From NCBI GenBank assembly GCA_016508695.1, contig VNKQ01000008.1:558001-622000 (forward strand): a DNA stretch of 64,000 nucleotides, read 5' to 3'. The position numbers were made by a program, and so were the translations under genes. This DNA comes from Hyphodiscus hymeniophilus. Taxonomy: Eukaryota; Ascomycota; Leotiomycetes; Helotiales; Hyphodiscaceae. The notes beneath the pieces were generated by a model, which worked only from the letters and a program-made list of their open reading frames with translations, was not told the DNA's origin and did not search any database. Numbering within the stretch: the stretch's first letter is position 1; each line of letters starts with the position of its first letter. Shown here in pieces: positions 38,565 through 49,129 of the stretch.

Positions 38565-40169
38565 GCTTATTATTATTAGTACTCTAAATAGTATTTATAT
38601 TATAGGGATTAAAGTTAATAGGCTTATTATTATTAGTATCCTCGCTATCGTTTTTATATTTATTACTAGAACTAGAGGACTTAAAAGTAAGGGCAAACTT
38701 ATTAACTAACTTCTTAGACAAAGCTTTTCCTTTACGGGGACTTTTCTTTATAAACTTAATAAGTATAAGAGTACTAGATTTAAACTCGACTATAGACTCG
38801 GACTTAGCCTTAGATTTCTTTCCCTAACCTAAATAAAATAGTACTCGATAATCTCTATAAGTAACAATCTTTATTAACTTACTAGTATTAAGGAGGTTAT
38901 TAATTTATTTCTAATAGTTTAGGGCTAAGGCAATAAAAGACTTATTATACTTAAATGTTTTAATAGATTTATTATTACTATTATAGACCTTACCTAGAAT
39001 AGTTATAGTGTATTTATTGGGACTAAGTAATAGACGACTATAGTTCTTATAAGAAGGTCGAATTTTAAACTAGGACAAGAAAGTAATATAATATTTATAA
39101 ATAGTTATCTAAGTTATTTAGGAAGTTTAATTTACGAACTATAATATACTAAAGTAATAATTAGATAAAGCGAGTTTCTAGACGTTTGTAGCTTTTAAAT
39201 TATTTAACGTATAGTTTAACTCTTAGAGATTATATAAAGGGGCTAACTTAATAAACTTAGTAATTATCTTCTTCAAATTAGAGAATTAATATATATAACC
39301 CTTACCTTTTTTCTCGCTTTTATATTTGGGAGTAAAAGTACTAGCTATATAAGTCGAACTACTAGAAAGGATAGAATGTTTACTATTTTTAATACTAGTA
39401 TCAAAAACGGCTTATATAAGCTTATTAGAGAACGAGAGAGTACTATAAGATTCTAAATGCTCGACTAGGACTTACTTTATTATACTAGCGCAAAGCGTAT
39501 TAATAACGAGTTCTACTTTTAAGAGTAAGTTTTTAGAGGTATTATTACTATACTTAGGACTAGTATCCTATAGGGTAGTCTCGGTAGTATTAATAATAAG
39601 GGTATTAAGCTCGGGAGTTACTACCTCTAGTTAATACTCTATAATAAGAGGAGTCGGTATATAGGGTACTAAAGGCTCTAATATAAGTTTAGGCAAGGTA
39701 AGTATATTATTAGTAGTTAATATTATAATTATATTACAAAGTAATAATATTTAGAAATATTATAATATAATAATATATTAAGGGAGTATAATATAAGAAG
39801 GGTATAAAAGAGTTATAAGAAAAGGGGAAGACTTACTAAGAAAACCTTAAAAAATTATTAAAAAGATTAAAAGGTTTCTAAGGGAAAATTTCTTTAAGTA
39901 TTTGTTATAAGCTTGCTAAAAGTACGCGATTTTCTGCTTTTAGTAAATTTAAACGGGGAAATAAAAGTAAATTATTTGTTTTAAAAATAAATTATTAAGC
40001 AAATATTCACTTTTTATTAGCTAGTCCTATAGCGTTTTATAGTTAAGCCTATAAGGTAAGAGCAAACAACTTAGTGCGGGATTACTTAAATAGTTAGCCT
40101 TCTTTTCTTTCTTTTATTTTTTTTAATTCTTTTAACTTATTTTCGTTAACTTATTATACGAGTTCTATA

Positions 40170-43100
40170 ATGTTTACTAACGAGAATATAACTATTGAGG
40201 CGCTTATTACAGCTAAGGGGTTCTTAACGACACCTAAACTAAACTTTAAAAGCGCCGAGAAAATTAAATTATACTTTTCTAATATCCCGGCTAAGTATAA
40301 GTATAAGGTCGAAACTAAGGTTTTATAAAAGATACTAAGTTACTAAGACTAAGTATTCGATTTAATAAAAGAGGTCTTTATATTTATTTAAGAAAGAGAG
40401 GCATTTTAATACTACTTATTAAAAAAAGAATTCGATAGATACTAGGTAAAGGTTTTTAATATTATTATAAGTAATATAAAAAGACGCGAATATTTTAAAG
40501 AAGCTTATAAGACTATTACAAATATATAGCTAGAAGATAGGGTCGCTATATAGTTAAAAGTAAAGGATTCCTTATAAAATTATTTTATATCGATTTAAAA
40601 GGTAACTCGGAATATAAAATTATAGGATACTACTATTATTATTAATTCGGTAGTATTTAATAGACTTACTAAAAGAAAGCCTTAGGCTAATTTAGTAAAG
40701 TAACTTATATCTAAGGATTTTAATAATACTTTTAAATTACGAAATAAACTAAAGACTTAAGTGTCCGCTAAGTAAACTATAGAGCTAAGTATATAGTTTG
40801 ATATATATAAGTTCCTCAAGGAAGACGTTAGTCCCTCGGTTAAGGCTATAGAGGTAGCTATAAGCCTTACCCTAATATCTAGTTTTAGTCTTAAGTTAAA
40901 TTTACCCCGCCTAATAAGGCAAAATATATTACTACCCGACGTTACTATCCTAAGTATTAACTTAGTCGAAATAAAGAATACTAGCTCCCTAATATAACCT
41001 AAGTACGCGCGGATACTAAGTAAAGACGCTATTAAATTTAAGATCTAGACTAGGGAAAATACTATTATAGACGAGAATAAAATAAATATCGCTAAAGCTA
41101 AGTTAAGTAAATATAAGGAAAGTAAAGTAAATAATAAGACTCGCTTATACTTAAAGTAATATAAGTACTCTTTTAATATTACTCGCGCCTAGAAAATCGC
41201 TATCTAAAGTAAAAAGTCCTATAATATAGTAACTAATATAAAGTTACTTATAGAAATACGTACGTTTAAGAAGGTTTATTTCCTATATAGTCGCTTAATA
41301 ATAGGGCACTTAGGGCTTTATACTAAGCGGTTAGATATTAGTCTTCTTTAAGAGAAGCTAGATTACTTATTAAAACACTACTTTAATATTGGGAATCTAA
41401 AGACTAACAAGGCCACGTACTATTAGTTTCGTATGGCTAATAGGCCTAGTCGGCCTTTGGATAGGCTAAGACTATATAAGTTCGTATACTAAGAGAGTAA
41501 GTTTATATTTTTTTTTAATTAGTATAAAATTCTTATAGACTAGAACAAGGACCTTATCTCTTAATAAGGGTCTAAAGGGTCTGTTATTATATCTTTTTTT
41601 ACTTAGTAGTTCGATATACTATAGCTCTAATAAGAATTATATAATAAGTTCGATATATACTTTTAGTATTTAAGGGAAATTAATAGATATAAGAATATAG
41701 GCTAGCTTCGTAATATGTTTTACTTAATTAGTTAGTAATTAATATAATAAAACCTAGCGTACTATATACTCTATACTATACTTTAGCCTAATAATACTTA
41801 GCGGCTCGTTAGTTACTTATACTATACTAAGTATAATATATTAGGAGACAAAACTTACTTTTATTATATTAATCTTAATATTCTTAAATTATTAGTAAAT
41901 TAAAGAGGAGTTTCTATAATTTAGGGAATAGTTTCTATAAACGAAGAGGATAAAGATAACTATACTTTCTTTTTACTTAGAATATAATATAAGCTAAGTA
42001 ACTAGTAATCTAGAGTCGTAAAGCGAGGTTAGGTAACTACTTGTTTTGTATACTAGATTAATAATTATACTTTTACTAAGGACAACTAGGCTGGCCGACG
42101 GTCCGGTCTAGTCTAGACCGTAGGTTTTTTTAGGGACTATAAAACGGTTCGGTCTCAAAATTTAAATTTTTGGGGATGTATTTAGACTATAGTCTTACGG
42201 TCCGGTTTATAAACGGTTTGGTTTAGTTTAAACTATTATAAATAATTAGACTATCTTTATTAATATATAAAATTAAAATTTTTTTTATATAAAAGTTATA
42301 GAGTAACGCTTAAAAGTAACAATATAATATTTAAAATTAAAAAATAATTAATATTTAATTAATTAAATTATAAACGGTCTCCTTAAATTTTTTTAGGACT
42401 ATTACGGTTTAGTCTCAAATAAATTTGGGGACTATTATATAAACGGTTTGGTCCTAAATAATTTTTGTAGACTATTAAACGGTTTAGTCTAGTCCGGTCT
42501 AAAGACTATAGTCCGGTCTGGCCAGTCTAAAGATAACTCTCGGGTTTTAGACTTAAGTTAGAAGTATATTTTATACCGCCCTAGTAAAGCCCGTATTATA
42601 CTACTATCTATTCCCTATAATACTACTAGACTAATAATAAAGGTTTAACGTATAATATTACTATAGTTTATATCTATTTAAAATAATAAGAATACTCTAG
42701 AGATTATAAAAAGTAATACTTAGAGCTCTCTTATAAAGGTATATTATAATTAAGTGTCTCTTAAGGCGACTCTTTCGGGACTACTAAATCGTTATAAGAC
42801 TACTTTATATTATTTTCTAGCTAGTATAGAATTAAGCGGGTTAAGTATTATCTCGGATGCCTTAGTCTATTATTAGAGATAAAGTTCCCTAATAGTTCTA
42901 AAGGAATAAAATATCCTCTTAAAAGGCAATTATAAACTCGCTCGAAAATTTATTATAAACTAGAGGAAGAGAGTAATAAAAGTAGTCTTAGAGCTCTTTA
43001 AGGATATATATACTAAGAAAAAGTATACTTTTAGAAATAAATTATATTATTATTATTTAAATCGATTTTATATAAAGGGTATCCCTATACTTAAGGTAAA

Positions 43101-43250
43101 GCCCGATATTAATAAATTAAGTATAGAGGTACTTAAGGAGGCTAAGAAAGAGAGTCTATTATTTGCTAAAAAGGCGTTTATAAAGGAAGAATAATCCTCT
43201 AGTAATATAAACGAATCCGAGTAGAGTAATTATCTTATTTATTAAGAGTT
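40170..43250 (+). pseudogene. RIP-decayed sense ORF of ~870 codons before the 3' LTR
   Basis: From ATG at 40170 one + strand frame continues to 42086, then, after removal of the MITE and one copy of its 8-base target repeat, from 42538 to a stop among TAA/TAG codons at 43189-43248, just before the polypurine tract. No frame shift is needed over about 2.6 kb, and all stops are TAA/TAG. It begins M-F-T-N-E-N-I-T-I-E-A-L. A block near 41850-41960 (G-D-K-T-Y-F-Y-Y-I-N-L-N, then I-I-Q-G-I-V-S-I-N-E-E-D) reminds me of uncharacterised transposon-linked fungal proteins with a possible oxygenase-like fold. That is recall, not a search. It sits in the env-like position of the Gypsy element. Confidence 0.55.
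42087..42529. mobile_element. 443-base hAT-like MITE
   Basis: Ends TAGGCTGGCC ... GGCCAGTCTA are perfect inverted repeats apart from one transition. The flanking 8-mers AGGACAAC (42079-42086) and AAGATAAC (42530-42537) differ by two transitions. An 8-base duplication and a TAG...CTA start fit the hAT superfamily. The arms are rich in CGGTYYGGTCT motifs and the middle is AT-rich with no coding capacity. It interrupts the long decayed frame 40170-43250 in phase. Confidence 0.75.
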
Positions 43251-43287
43251 AGTTAAGGGGCGACTAAAGCTTTTGGGAGGAGACGTA

Positions 43288-43478
43288 TATAACGGGGTAG
43301 AGTTCCTTATAATACGTGGCCCCGGGGAAAAGTTCTTCTAATACTAGTCGTTATATAATAGTTAGCTAATTAGCCTAGAATAATTATCTTCTTCTTTTTT
43401 TATATATTTTGACCCTATAAAGTGAACTTATAGTACTACTTATTATATACTCAGACGATATACTCCTACTCCTTTATA
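43288..43478 (+). repeat. 3' LTR of the nested Gypsy element
   Basis: Partner of 22764-22954 (offset 20524). It retains ACGTGGCCCC and TTTTGACCC where the other copy has transitions. Confidence 0.85.
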
Positions 43479-43559
43479 GTATAATAAAAGTACCCGTAGG
43501 CATTTGCTTTTGTCTTTTCCCCTATTCTAACTTAATTAACTACTTATATAATATATTCT

Positions 43560-44540
43560 TAGTAATCCGCAAATCGACGACGTTTTATATAATAAGTACG
43601 TTTAATAAAAGCCTTAAATTTACTAAAGAACTCTTCGATAGGGTTAAAATCTAGAGAATAGAGAAGTAAGAAGAGTATAATAACCCCCTTTATATAGTAT
43701 ATATATTTGATCTTATTAACGTAAGTATAATAAAACTTAGTATTGTCTATTATTAATATTAAGTACTTTATTAAGAATAGGTTTATAATGTTAAGAAGGT
43801 CGTTAATAACAAAATAACGAAATATATTAGTAATATAAGAGCTATAGAATAATATAAAGTTAATTACCCCCTCGAGGGAATATATAAGTAGTACTTAAAC
43901 CCTCTTCTTTCTAACTAATTACTCTTTTACTATTATATATATATTACGTTAAGAGTACTTAAATCAACGATTTCTAGTTCGATTATTACTCTTATACTCG
44001 TTAATATATATTAGCTAGTTTACTTAGAATATACGGAGTTAATATTAATAATTAAATCGAAGTTCTTTACTCCTTTACTTTAGCTTTATACTTAACTTTT
44101 TGCGTATAATATCGATACGTTTTAATAGCTTTAATATAATAGGTTAAGTAACTCGAATAGCGTATATATTGTAAAGAAATTTAGCGATTTCGTCTTGATA
44201 TATAACTAGTATAATGCCTATTAAGTAAGCTACTGACTTAGCTATTTCTATAATTAAAGTAAAAGGGGGACTAAGTATATTACAATTAATAGCTTCTCTA
44301 AATACTATCTCTTACTTTATCTTCTTATATATATTGCGTATTATAACTATAGTAATATCGAACGTAATTATAATTCTATTCTAATTAAGTTTATCTATAT
44401 TGTATATAAGGTATATCTAGATTGAGGCTTTTACTGCGATAGTAAGGGAATAACTGCGCATTAGACCTATTCCTTTAAGGGTTAGAAAGTATTAATTAAT
44501 AAGAGTATTTTAAGCTATATACTAACTTAATTAAGCGTTG
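43560..44540 (-). pseudogene. Decayed Tc1/mariner DDE transposase
   Basis: Minus-strand reading near 43745 gives I-I-D-N-T-K-F-Y-Y-T, matching the second catalytic Asp block (D-N-A-x-x-H). After 36 residues, near 43650, Y-S-L-D-F-N-P-I-E-E-F-F-S-K-F-K follows, the classic C-terminal Y-S-P-D-L-N-P-I-E block with the catalytic Glu. It ends A-D-Y-stop near 43560. The N-terminal part towards 44540 is too mutated for me to align, although the available 1 kb fits a typical 330-350 residue enzyme. The 60-odd bases between its end and the Gypsy LTR belong to the transposon. Confidence 0.7.
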
Positions 44541-44562
44541 CATTATAGAGTTATCACTAGTT

Positions 44563-44642
44563 TAAGTAAATTTGGGGCTCAAATTTTTAGTAGTGCGGGT
44601 ACACGGGAAAAATCGCGAAAATAAATTTAACCCGAATACTAT
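44563..44642 (-). repeat. Right terminal inverted repeat of the mariner-type element
   Basis: Reverse complement of 20425-20504; ends at the TA of 44643-44644. Confidence 0.85.
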
Positions 44643-45814
44643 TATATCACACCTTAGTATCAGCCATACTGAGGGCCGAGCGGCTCAAAGCTTCACAGAT
44701 CTGGCTGATGGGCTGTCTAGGAGCTCCTGTACTAAGTTTTGAACCTCAGTTCAAGCTGTATATTTATAGTTGGTTGGCGCTACGCCCCAAAGAAAACCGT
44801 CCGTTATCTTGTCTCCATCCATTCCCTCATCATCTTCGTCCTCGCAAGCAGCAGCAGCATTTGGTTGCTCCTTGTCCTGTGTACCCCTCGGCCTGTGTAC
44901 CCCTCGGAAGTTGGCTGGGCCGGCTGGAAATATGCCTTGGAAGTTATGCGGTAGGTTTTGTAATTCGAGTCAAGCTCGCTACGATGCTGTGCAAGTCTCT
45001 CCGTCGTCGTTACTTCCTCCATCAATAACCCGGACTATGGACAGGGACACCATAGCAAAGGGCTCCCTGCTTTCGAAAGCGAGTAAGGGCTTATAAGAAT
45101 CTCAAAGATTCATTACCCCTCACAGTGCTTGCTATTGTCGCCAGCCTGGCTAATCGTGGAACCATTGGGCACTGAGCTATCCTCTCCTACGTCGGACTTT
45201 TTGCAGGTGGATGGGCTTTGTATCTTCCTCCAACACTCAACAATGCTCTTTCCGTGCTTTAATCACGATTAGCACCCATAAGCATAAGGCGACACATATC
45301 CCTCCGTCATCCAATGTCTGCCTTTTCTGATCTGCGTTTGCGTGCTTCCATTCGTTACTCTGGTCCTATAGTCTGGGCATTCAATCCAATGGATTTGATC
45401 AATCATTGGAATGTTGGGCTGCGGAATTGACTTATCTAGCGATAGTCGAGTCATCAAATGATCCTACAGACTTGGAAGCGGTGGAAATTATTGTTGATTT
45501 ACTCTCCTAATTTATTTGGAATTCAATGTTGGTCACGGAAATGTCGTTGCACCCAATTTGGCTACTGTAGCACACCCCTTGATTAAACCATAAGTACTCG
45601 AACTTTAACGTTCAACCCAATCAATGGCTTCAAACCTCAAAAATTCGTTGTACTAAGGTCGTGACTTGATATACTATCCTGACTGCCTCAATATCAAGAT
45701 AATGCAACTAATATTTCGTACCATTTTATTTTAGCCAGCACATGAACAGTTGCACACTACCATCCAACCGCCCCTTGAGATTGCCGCTGGTAGACTCAAC
45801 ACAGTATTACAGCT
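44643..45814. other. Host DNA without a supported gene
   Basis: Normal GC. Several overlapping frames of 60-110 codons (44708-45096) compete on both strands with none resembling a known family. A direct duplication TGTGTACCCCTCGG(CC/AA) occurs at about 44879 and 44895. It could be the broken end of a gene cut by the transposon. The rest is the 3' side of the DhaL gene. Confidence 0.35.
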
Positions 45815-47440
45815 TTACTCCGCACTAATCATCCCCTCCAACAATCTGAATAAACCATACGCACCCGGATCTGGCACACCCATCGTAGTTGCCTCATCCA
45901 AATAACTGCTCCTTCCCATCTTCGCCTCCAGTTTCTTCGTACTTTCCACTCCCTTCTCAGCCACGCCTAAAGCCAGCCTCTGATCGTTGGTCTTTTTGAA
46001 TGTTTCTACAAAGGGAATCAAGCAATCCAATAACGTCCTATCTCCCAATCTCGCTCTGGTATATCTCAGTAAATGCTCCAGAGCGCCGTTCAATGCCTCA
46101 GGGAACGTAGGAGCGGTCCAAAGTTCTTGAGCGAGGGATGAGAGGAAGATACAGTACAATGCTCCGGATGTCCCGCCCATGTTAACTTCTAAGTCGTCGA
46201 CGAGGGCGCTAAGTGTTGAGGGAAGAGCAGAGAGGTCGGATGTGCCGATGAAAGAGAGGACTTGCTTTGCTCCATCTCGGAGGGTGTAGCCACAGTCGCC
46301 ATCTCCTACTATGGTGTCGTATTCAGTGATTATGGGTTCATCTTTGATGACACTCTCACAGCCCGCAACTATGATTTTGCGGACCTGGGAGTCGGAGAAA
46401 TAGATTTTAGAGTTGTCTTCTCTTGAATTGGTGGTAGGGGTGTGAGATATGGAGGCGGCAAGAGTATTTGTTGGGGCGGGTCGTGCAGTTAGGCATGTCT
46501 CGGGGACAGGGCAGAGAGAGATAGCCCAGCCCCTTCCAGGAGAACGCGAGTCCAGCAGAGTTGATTGGGTGATATATGACGGCAAGCTCTTATTGGCTGA
46601 TTGGAGTCAGCTTGTGTTCCTTGTTCGAGTTTACTTACAAAGGTATTCGGAGATCTCATGAGCGAGGATGTTGCTCTCGAGCCGGGAGAGTCCATTAATG
46701 TCCGAGAAATGAACAGAGTAAACGACGTTGGTCCCGATTTTTGACATAGATCTAAGGATATACCCAAGATCCTTGTCTATAGCCTTCTTCGCAGAGTTAA
46801 ACTCTGCAACTTCAACGGCATGGTTGACGGAGGGCCCACATCCGGTTTTCTCTTGCAGGAAGGTTGAGTTCGTGGTTGTCACCGATTGTACAAAGTGCTC
46901 AAGCAACTCCTTCACTCTGTTGATTGGGCGCCTATGTACAATTAGAACTGGTCATCTAATAGTAAGTCGATCAACTTACTTCGTCTCAGCCTCGGCAGCA
47001 CCCAATAACGATAGAATATGATCTACCTTCAAATCTCCCTCCACATCTACCTCCACTAATCCTTCAGAGACCCTGAGATCTGGTCTCGGAGCCGGTCTGA
47101 TAACGACTAGCCCGTTCTCAATTGGGAATCCACTGTCTTTCAAAACACTTACTAGATCTGAAGCTGGGATGGGGGCCACTTCGGATTCTGCACCGAAAGC
47201 TGCGATATGGGAATCGTTCAATAATCCACTTGGGAAGTTATCCACGTGCCCAATTGCTGAAATAAGAACGCCTTTGGATTTGGCGAGCGCTGTGTCAACG
47301 AGGATCGAATGGCCACTGTGGGCGATCTTTTCTTTGACCGAAGGTCGAATCAAGGGGAGAAGGCGATTCCAGTGTTTTGTATCGGACAGTCTCAGCTCGC
47401 TGGGAGTATACGGGAGGGTTTGTGAGACTACCAGTGACAT
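45815..47440 (-). CDS. DhaL-domain protein with degenerate DhaK-like N-terminal part, 511 aa
   Basis: Predicted exons (minus): 47440-46980, 46931-46639, 46596-45815, in phase; the second intron is only 42 bases. The last 190 residues are a complete nucleotide-binding DhaL domain of dihydroxyacetone kinases: D-T-I-V-G-D-G-D-C-G (349-354, Mg/ATP aspartates), M-G-G-T-S-G-A-L-Y (391-399), G-D-R-T-L-L-D (436-442) and G-R-S-S-Y-L-D...P-D-P-G-A (479-497). Residues about 225-290 (V-V-Y-S-V-H-F-S-D-I-N-G-L-S-R-L-E ... P-G-R-G-W-A-I-S-L-C) resemble the end of a DhaK domain, but the substrate histidine region is gone. Residues 1-155 are not recognised. It is head-to-head with the DhaK gene. It probably supplies ATP-binding for a sugar-ketone kinase; its substrate is unknown. 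Confidence 0.72.
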
Positions 47441-47881
47441 TTTGAAGACGTAACGGAAGAAGCTTTGGGGTGGTAAGATGCCCGCGACTGAGATGAAAAC
47501 AAGTGAATTTGGTAGATATTTGAAGAGAGAATAAACAGGAAAGAATGGAAGTGGCCGGTGAATTGAACGTGTCTCGTAGAAAATGCGTAGACTGCACTTC
47601 GAGATTCGCCCCTCATTGATACCGGCTTTCCTAACATGGAAATCCGGCGAGCTTGAATTGCAAACGCGAGGCCGGTGGCCGGATGGACTTTTGAGATCAG
47701 GTCTTATTAGAAATGTCTTGCTGAAGGTCTTCTGAGGTTTCTTTCCGTTTCTCGTTTGTCCTAATACTCTGCTTGGACGCCTTCAAAGATTTGCACTTCT
47801 CCCATCTAATTGCTGAGTTAGATCTTCCTGAATCTCTCAACCCACACCAAGACCCCGCACCCCCACATTCGCAACAACAAC
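47441..47881. promoter_or_regulatory. 441-base shared promoter of the DhaL and DhaK genes
   Basis: The space between the two start codons of divergent genes. It should hold both promoters and 5' leaders, which suggests co-expression. I see no site that I can name with confidence. A + strand frame at 47773 (62 codons) runs across the DhaK start out of phase and is probably chance. Confidence 0.5.
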
Positions 47882-49129
47882 ATGGCAACAGAAATACAGA
47901 CAAAGCAGCCCACAAACGAAACATTCCATTTCATAAACAACCCAGCAGATGCGATCAATGAAGCTGCAATTGGGCTAACAGAACACAACCCGAACCTCTC
48001 CTACTCACTCTCGCACAAAATCGTGTACCGCAGCGATCTCGACACTTTCAGGGAAGATCATGTTACAACGATTGGATTTGCCGGAGGTGGACAGTAAGCT
48101 ACGTGTCTCTCTTGTTCTCCCACTCTCCTAGTCATCAGATCATAAGTAATGTGCTAATGTTACACCGTATCCAGCGAGCCAATGTTCTCTGGCTTCGTAG
48201 GCCCCTCCTTCCTCTCGGCTTCCGTCAGCGGCAACATCTTCGCTTCCCCGACTGCAGCGCAAATATTTGAGGCCATCAAGCTGTGCCAGCCTCCAAACTC
48301 CATCTCAAAAGGGACGCTCATAGTCTGCGGGAACTACACAGGTGACATCCTCAATGCCGGACTAGCAATTACCCGGGCTACAGCAGCAGGCTACAAGGTG
48401 CGCTTCGTACCTGTAGGTGACGACGTGGCAGTCGGTCGTAAGAAAGGCGGAAAAGTTGGACGAAGAGGGCTGAGCGGTCATGTGGTTGGCTTAAAGATCG
48501 CTTGTGCGTTGGCAGACCAAGGACAGAGCTTGGAGGTAGTGGGAGATGTGATGGAGTTTATTGCTGCGAACTCGGGGACTATTGCTGTGGCTTTTGATCG
48601 GTGAGTATTGGATTCCAGCTTCAATTGACGGGGATAGGCTGATGGGTGAAGGGTTGCGCTTCCTAATGACATTGTAACGGAGATCCAGGCTCTGCCGCCT
48701 TTGACTATTGAGTTGGGGCTGGGATGTCATGGTGAGCCAGGCTTGAGGCGGATTTCGCCTGTCCCTAACCCGGAGGCACTCACGAAGGAGATGATCAATC
48801 TTCTCACTGATATTTCTGACCCCGATCGAGGTTTCATTCCATTTACTGGGAAAGGAGATGAAGAAGCTATCCTATTAGTCAATAGCTCAGGGAGTACTTC
48901 TGATGAAGTGCTTGCTCGCTTCGCTGAACTCGCAATCGCAGAATTGGCGAGTCAGGGCATTACTGTGACAAGGCTAACGTTGGGTCCGATGGTGACAAGT
49001 TTGAAACAAAGTGGATTTGGATTCACTGTTTGGAGACTACCTGGGGTGGACGAGAAAGGGGCGTTGAGCAAAGAAGAGGCCTTGAAGTGCTGGGATAGAA
49101 AAGTGAACACCCCTTCCTGGAGACAATAA
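47882..49129 (+). CDS. Stand-alone DhaK-domain protein (dihydroxyacetone kinase substrate subunit), 371 aa
   Basis: Exons 47882-48093, 48175-48600 and 48652-49129 join in phase. The DhaK fold binds dihydroxyacetone-like ketoses through a histidine hemiaminal. Seen here: F-A-G-G-G-H-E-P-M-F-S-G-F-V-G (His71, across intron 1), G-N-Y-T-G-D-I-L-N (Asp128), V-G-R-R-G-L-S-G-H, and G-L-G-C-H-G-E-P-G (His239, the covalent substrate residue). All three catalytic positions are kept. The glycine loop reads F-A-G-G-G-H rather than the common G-G-G-S-G-H. It ends after the second DhaK subdomain (L-G-P-M-V-T-S-L-K-Q-S-G-F) with W-R-Q-stop. Yeast-type kinases continue into a fused DhaL domain; this one does not. 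A DhaL domain is provided by the divergent neighbour. Confidence 0.85.

Larger units (their letters stand above)
29767..39705 (-). pseudogene. RIP-decayed antisense ORF of ~534 codons, split by Copia
   Basis: On the minus strand one frame runs from a probable start at 39705 (ATA, a possible mutated ATG) to 38570, and continues from 30235 to a stop at 29767 once the Copia element and one copy of its GCTTA target repeat are removed: 1136 + 469 = 1605 bases, exactly 535 codons. Internal stops are only TAA/TAG. The predicted product is rich in Ser, Lys, Thr and Asn and ends in a basic tail (K-A-R-G-T-K-G-K-K-K). I do not recognise it. It lies antisense to gag-pol, between pol and the 3' LTR, and head-to-head with the frame starting at 40170. 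The 306 bases between pol and its end (29461-29766) show nothing. Confidence 0.55.
22764..43478 (+). mobile_element. RIP-mutated Ty3/Gypsy-type LTR element, 20.7 kb with insertions
   Basis: LTRs of about 191 bases at 22764-22954 and 43288-43478 align without a gap (offset 20524) and begin TGTGACAGGG / TATAACGGGG. The host bases GTAT (or AGTAT) flank both sides (22759-22763 and 43478-43482), so the two LTRs belong to one insertion inside the mariner-type element. A polypurine stretch (GGGAGGAGA) stands just before the 3' LTR, as expected for + orientation. gag-pol lies at about 23200-29460. Two extra decayed frames follow. A Copia element (30236-38564) and a hAT-like MITE (42087-42529) are nested inside. 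Without these two the element would be about 12 kb, long for the family. Confidence 0.8.
20425..44642 (-). mobile_element. Tc1/mariner-type DNA transposon swollen by nested insertions
   Basis: The ends are 80-base inverted repeats (20425-20504 and 44563-44642) flanked by TA at 20423-20424 and 44643-44644, the mariner target duplication. The outermost bases are ATAGTATTCGGGTTAAATTT on both sides. Removing the LTR element inserted at 22764-43478 leaves about 3.5 kb. The right arm encodes, on the minus strand, the end of a DDE transposase. The left arm carries a separate + strand decayed frame. The interior is RIP-mutated; the inverted ends are not. Confidence 0.8.

Noticed and set aside
20425..44642. 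A giant Starship-like cargo transposon
   Set aside because: The size tempted me, but no tyrosine-recombinase captain was seen and the structure resolves into ordinary nested elements with their own target duplications.
45815..46585. DhaL domain as a separate short gene
   Set aside because: The frame has no ATG at its upstream end, and splice sites join it in phase to two upstream exons starting at 47440.
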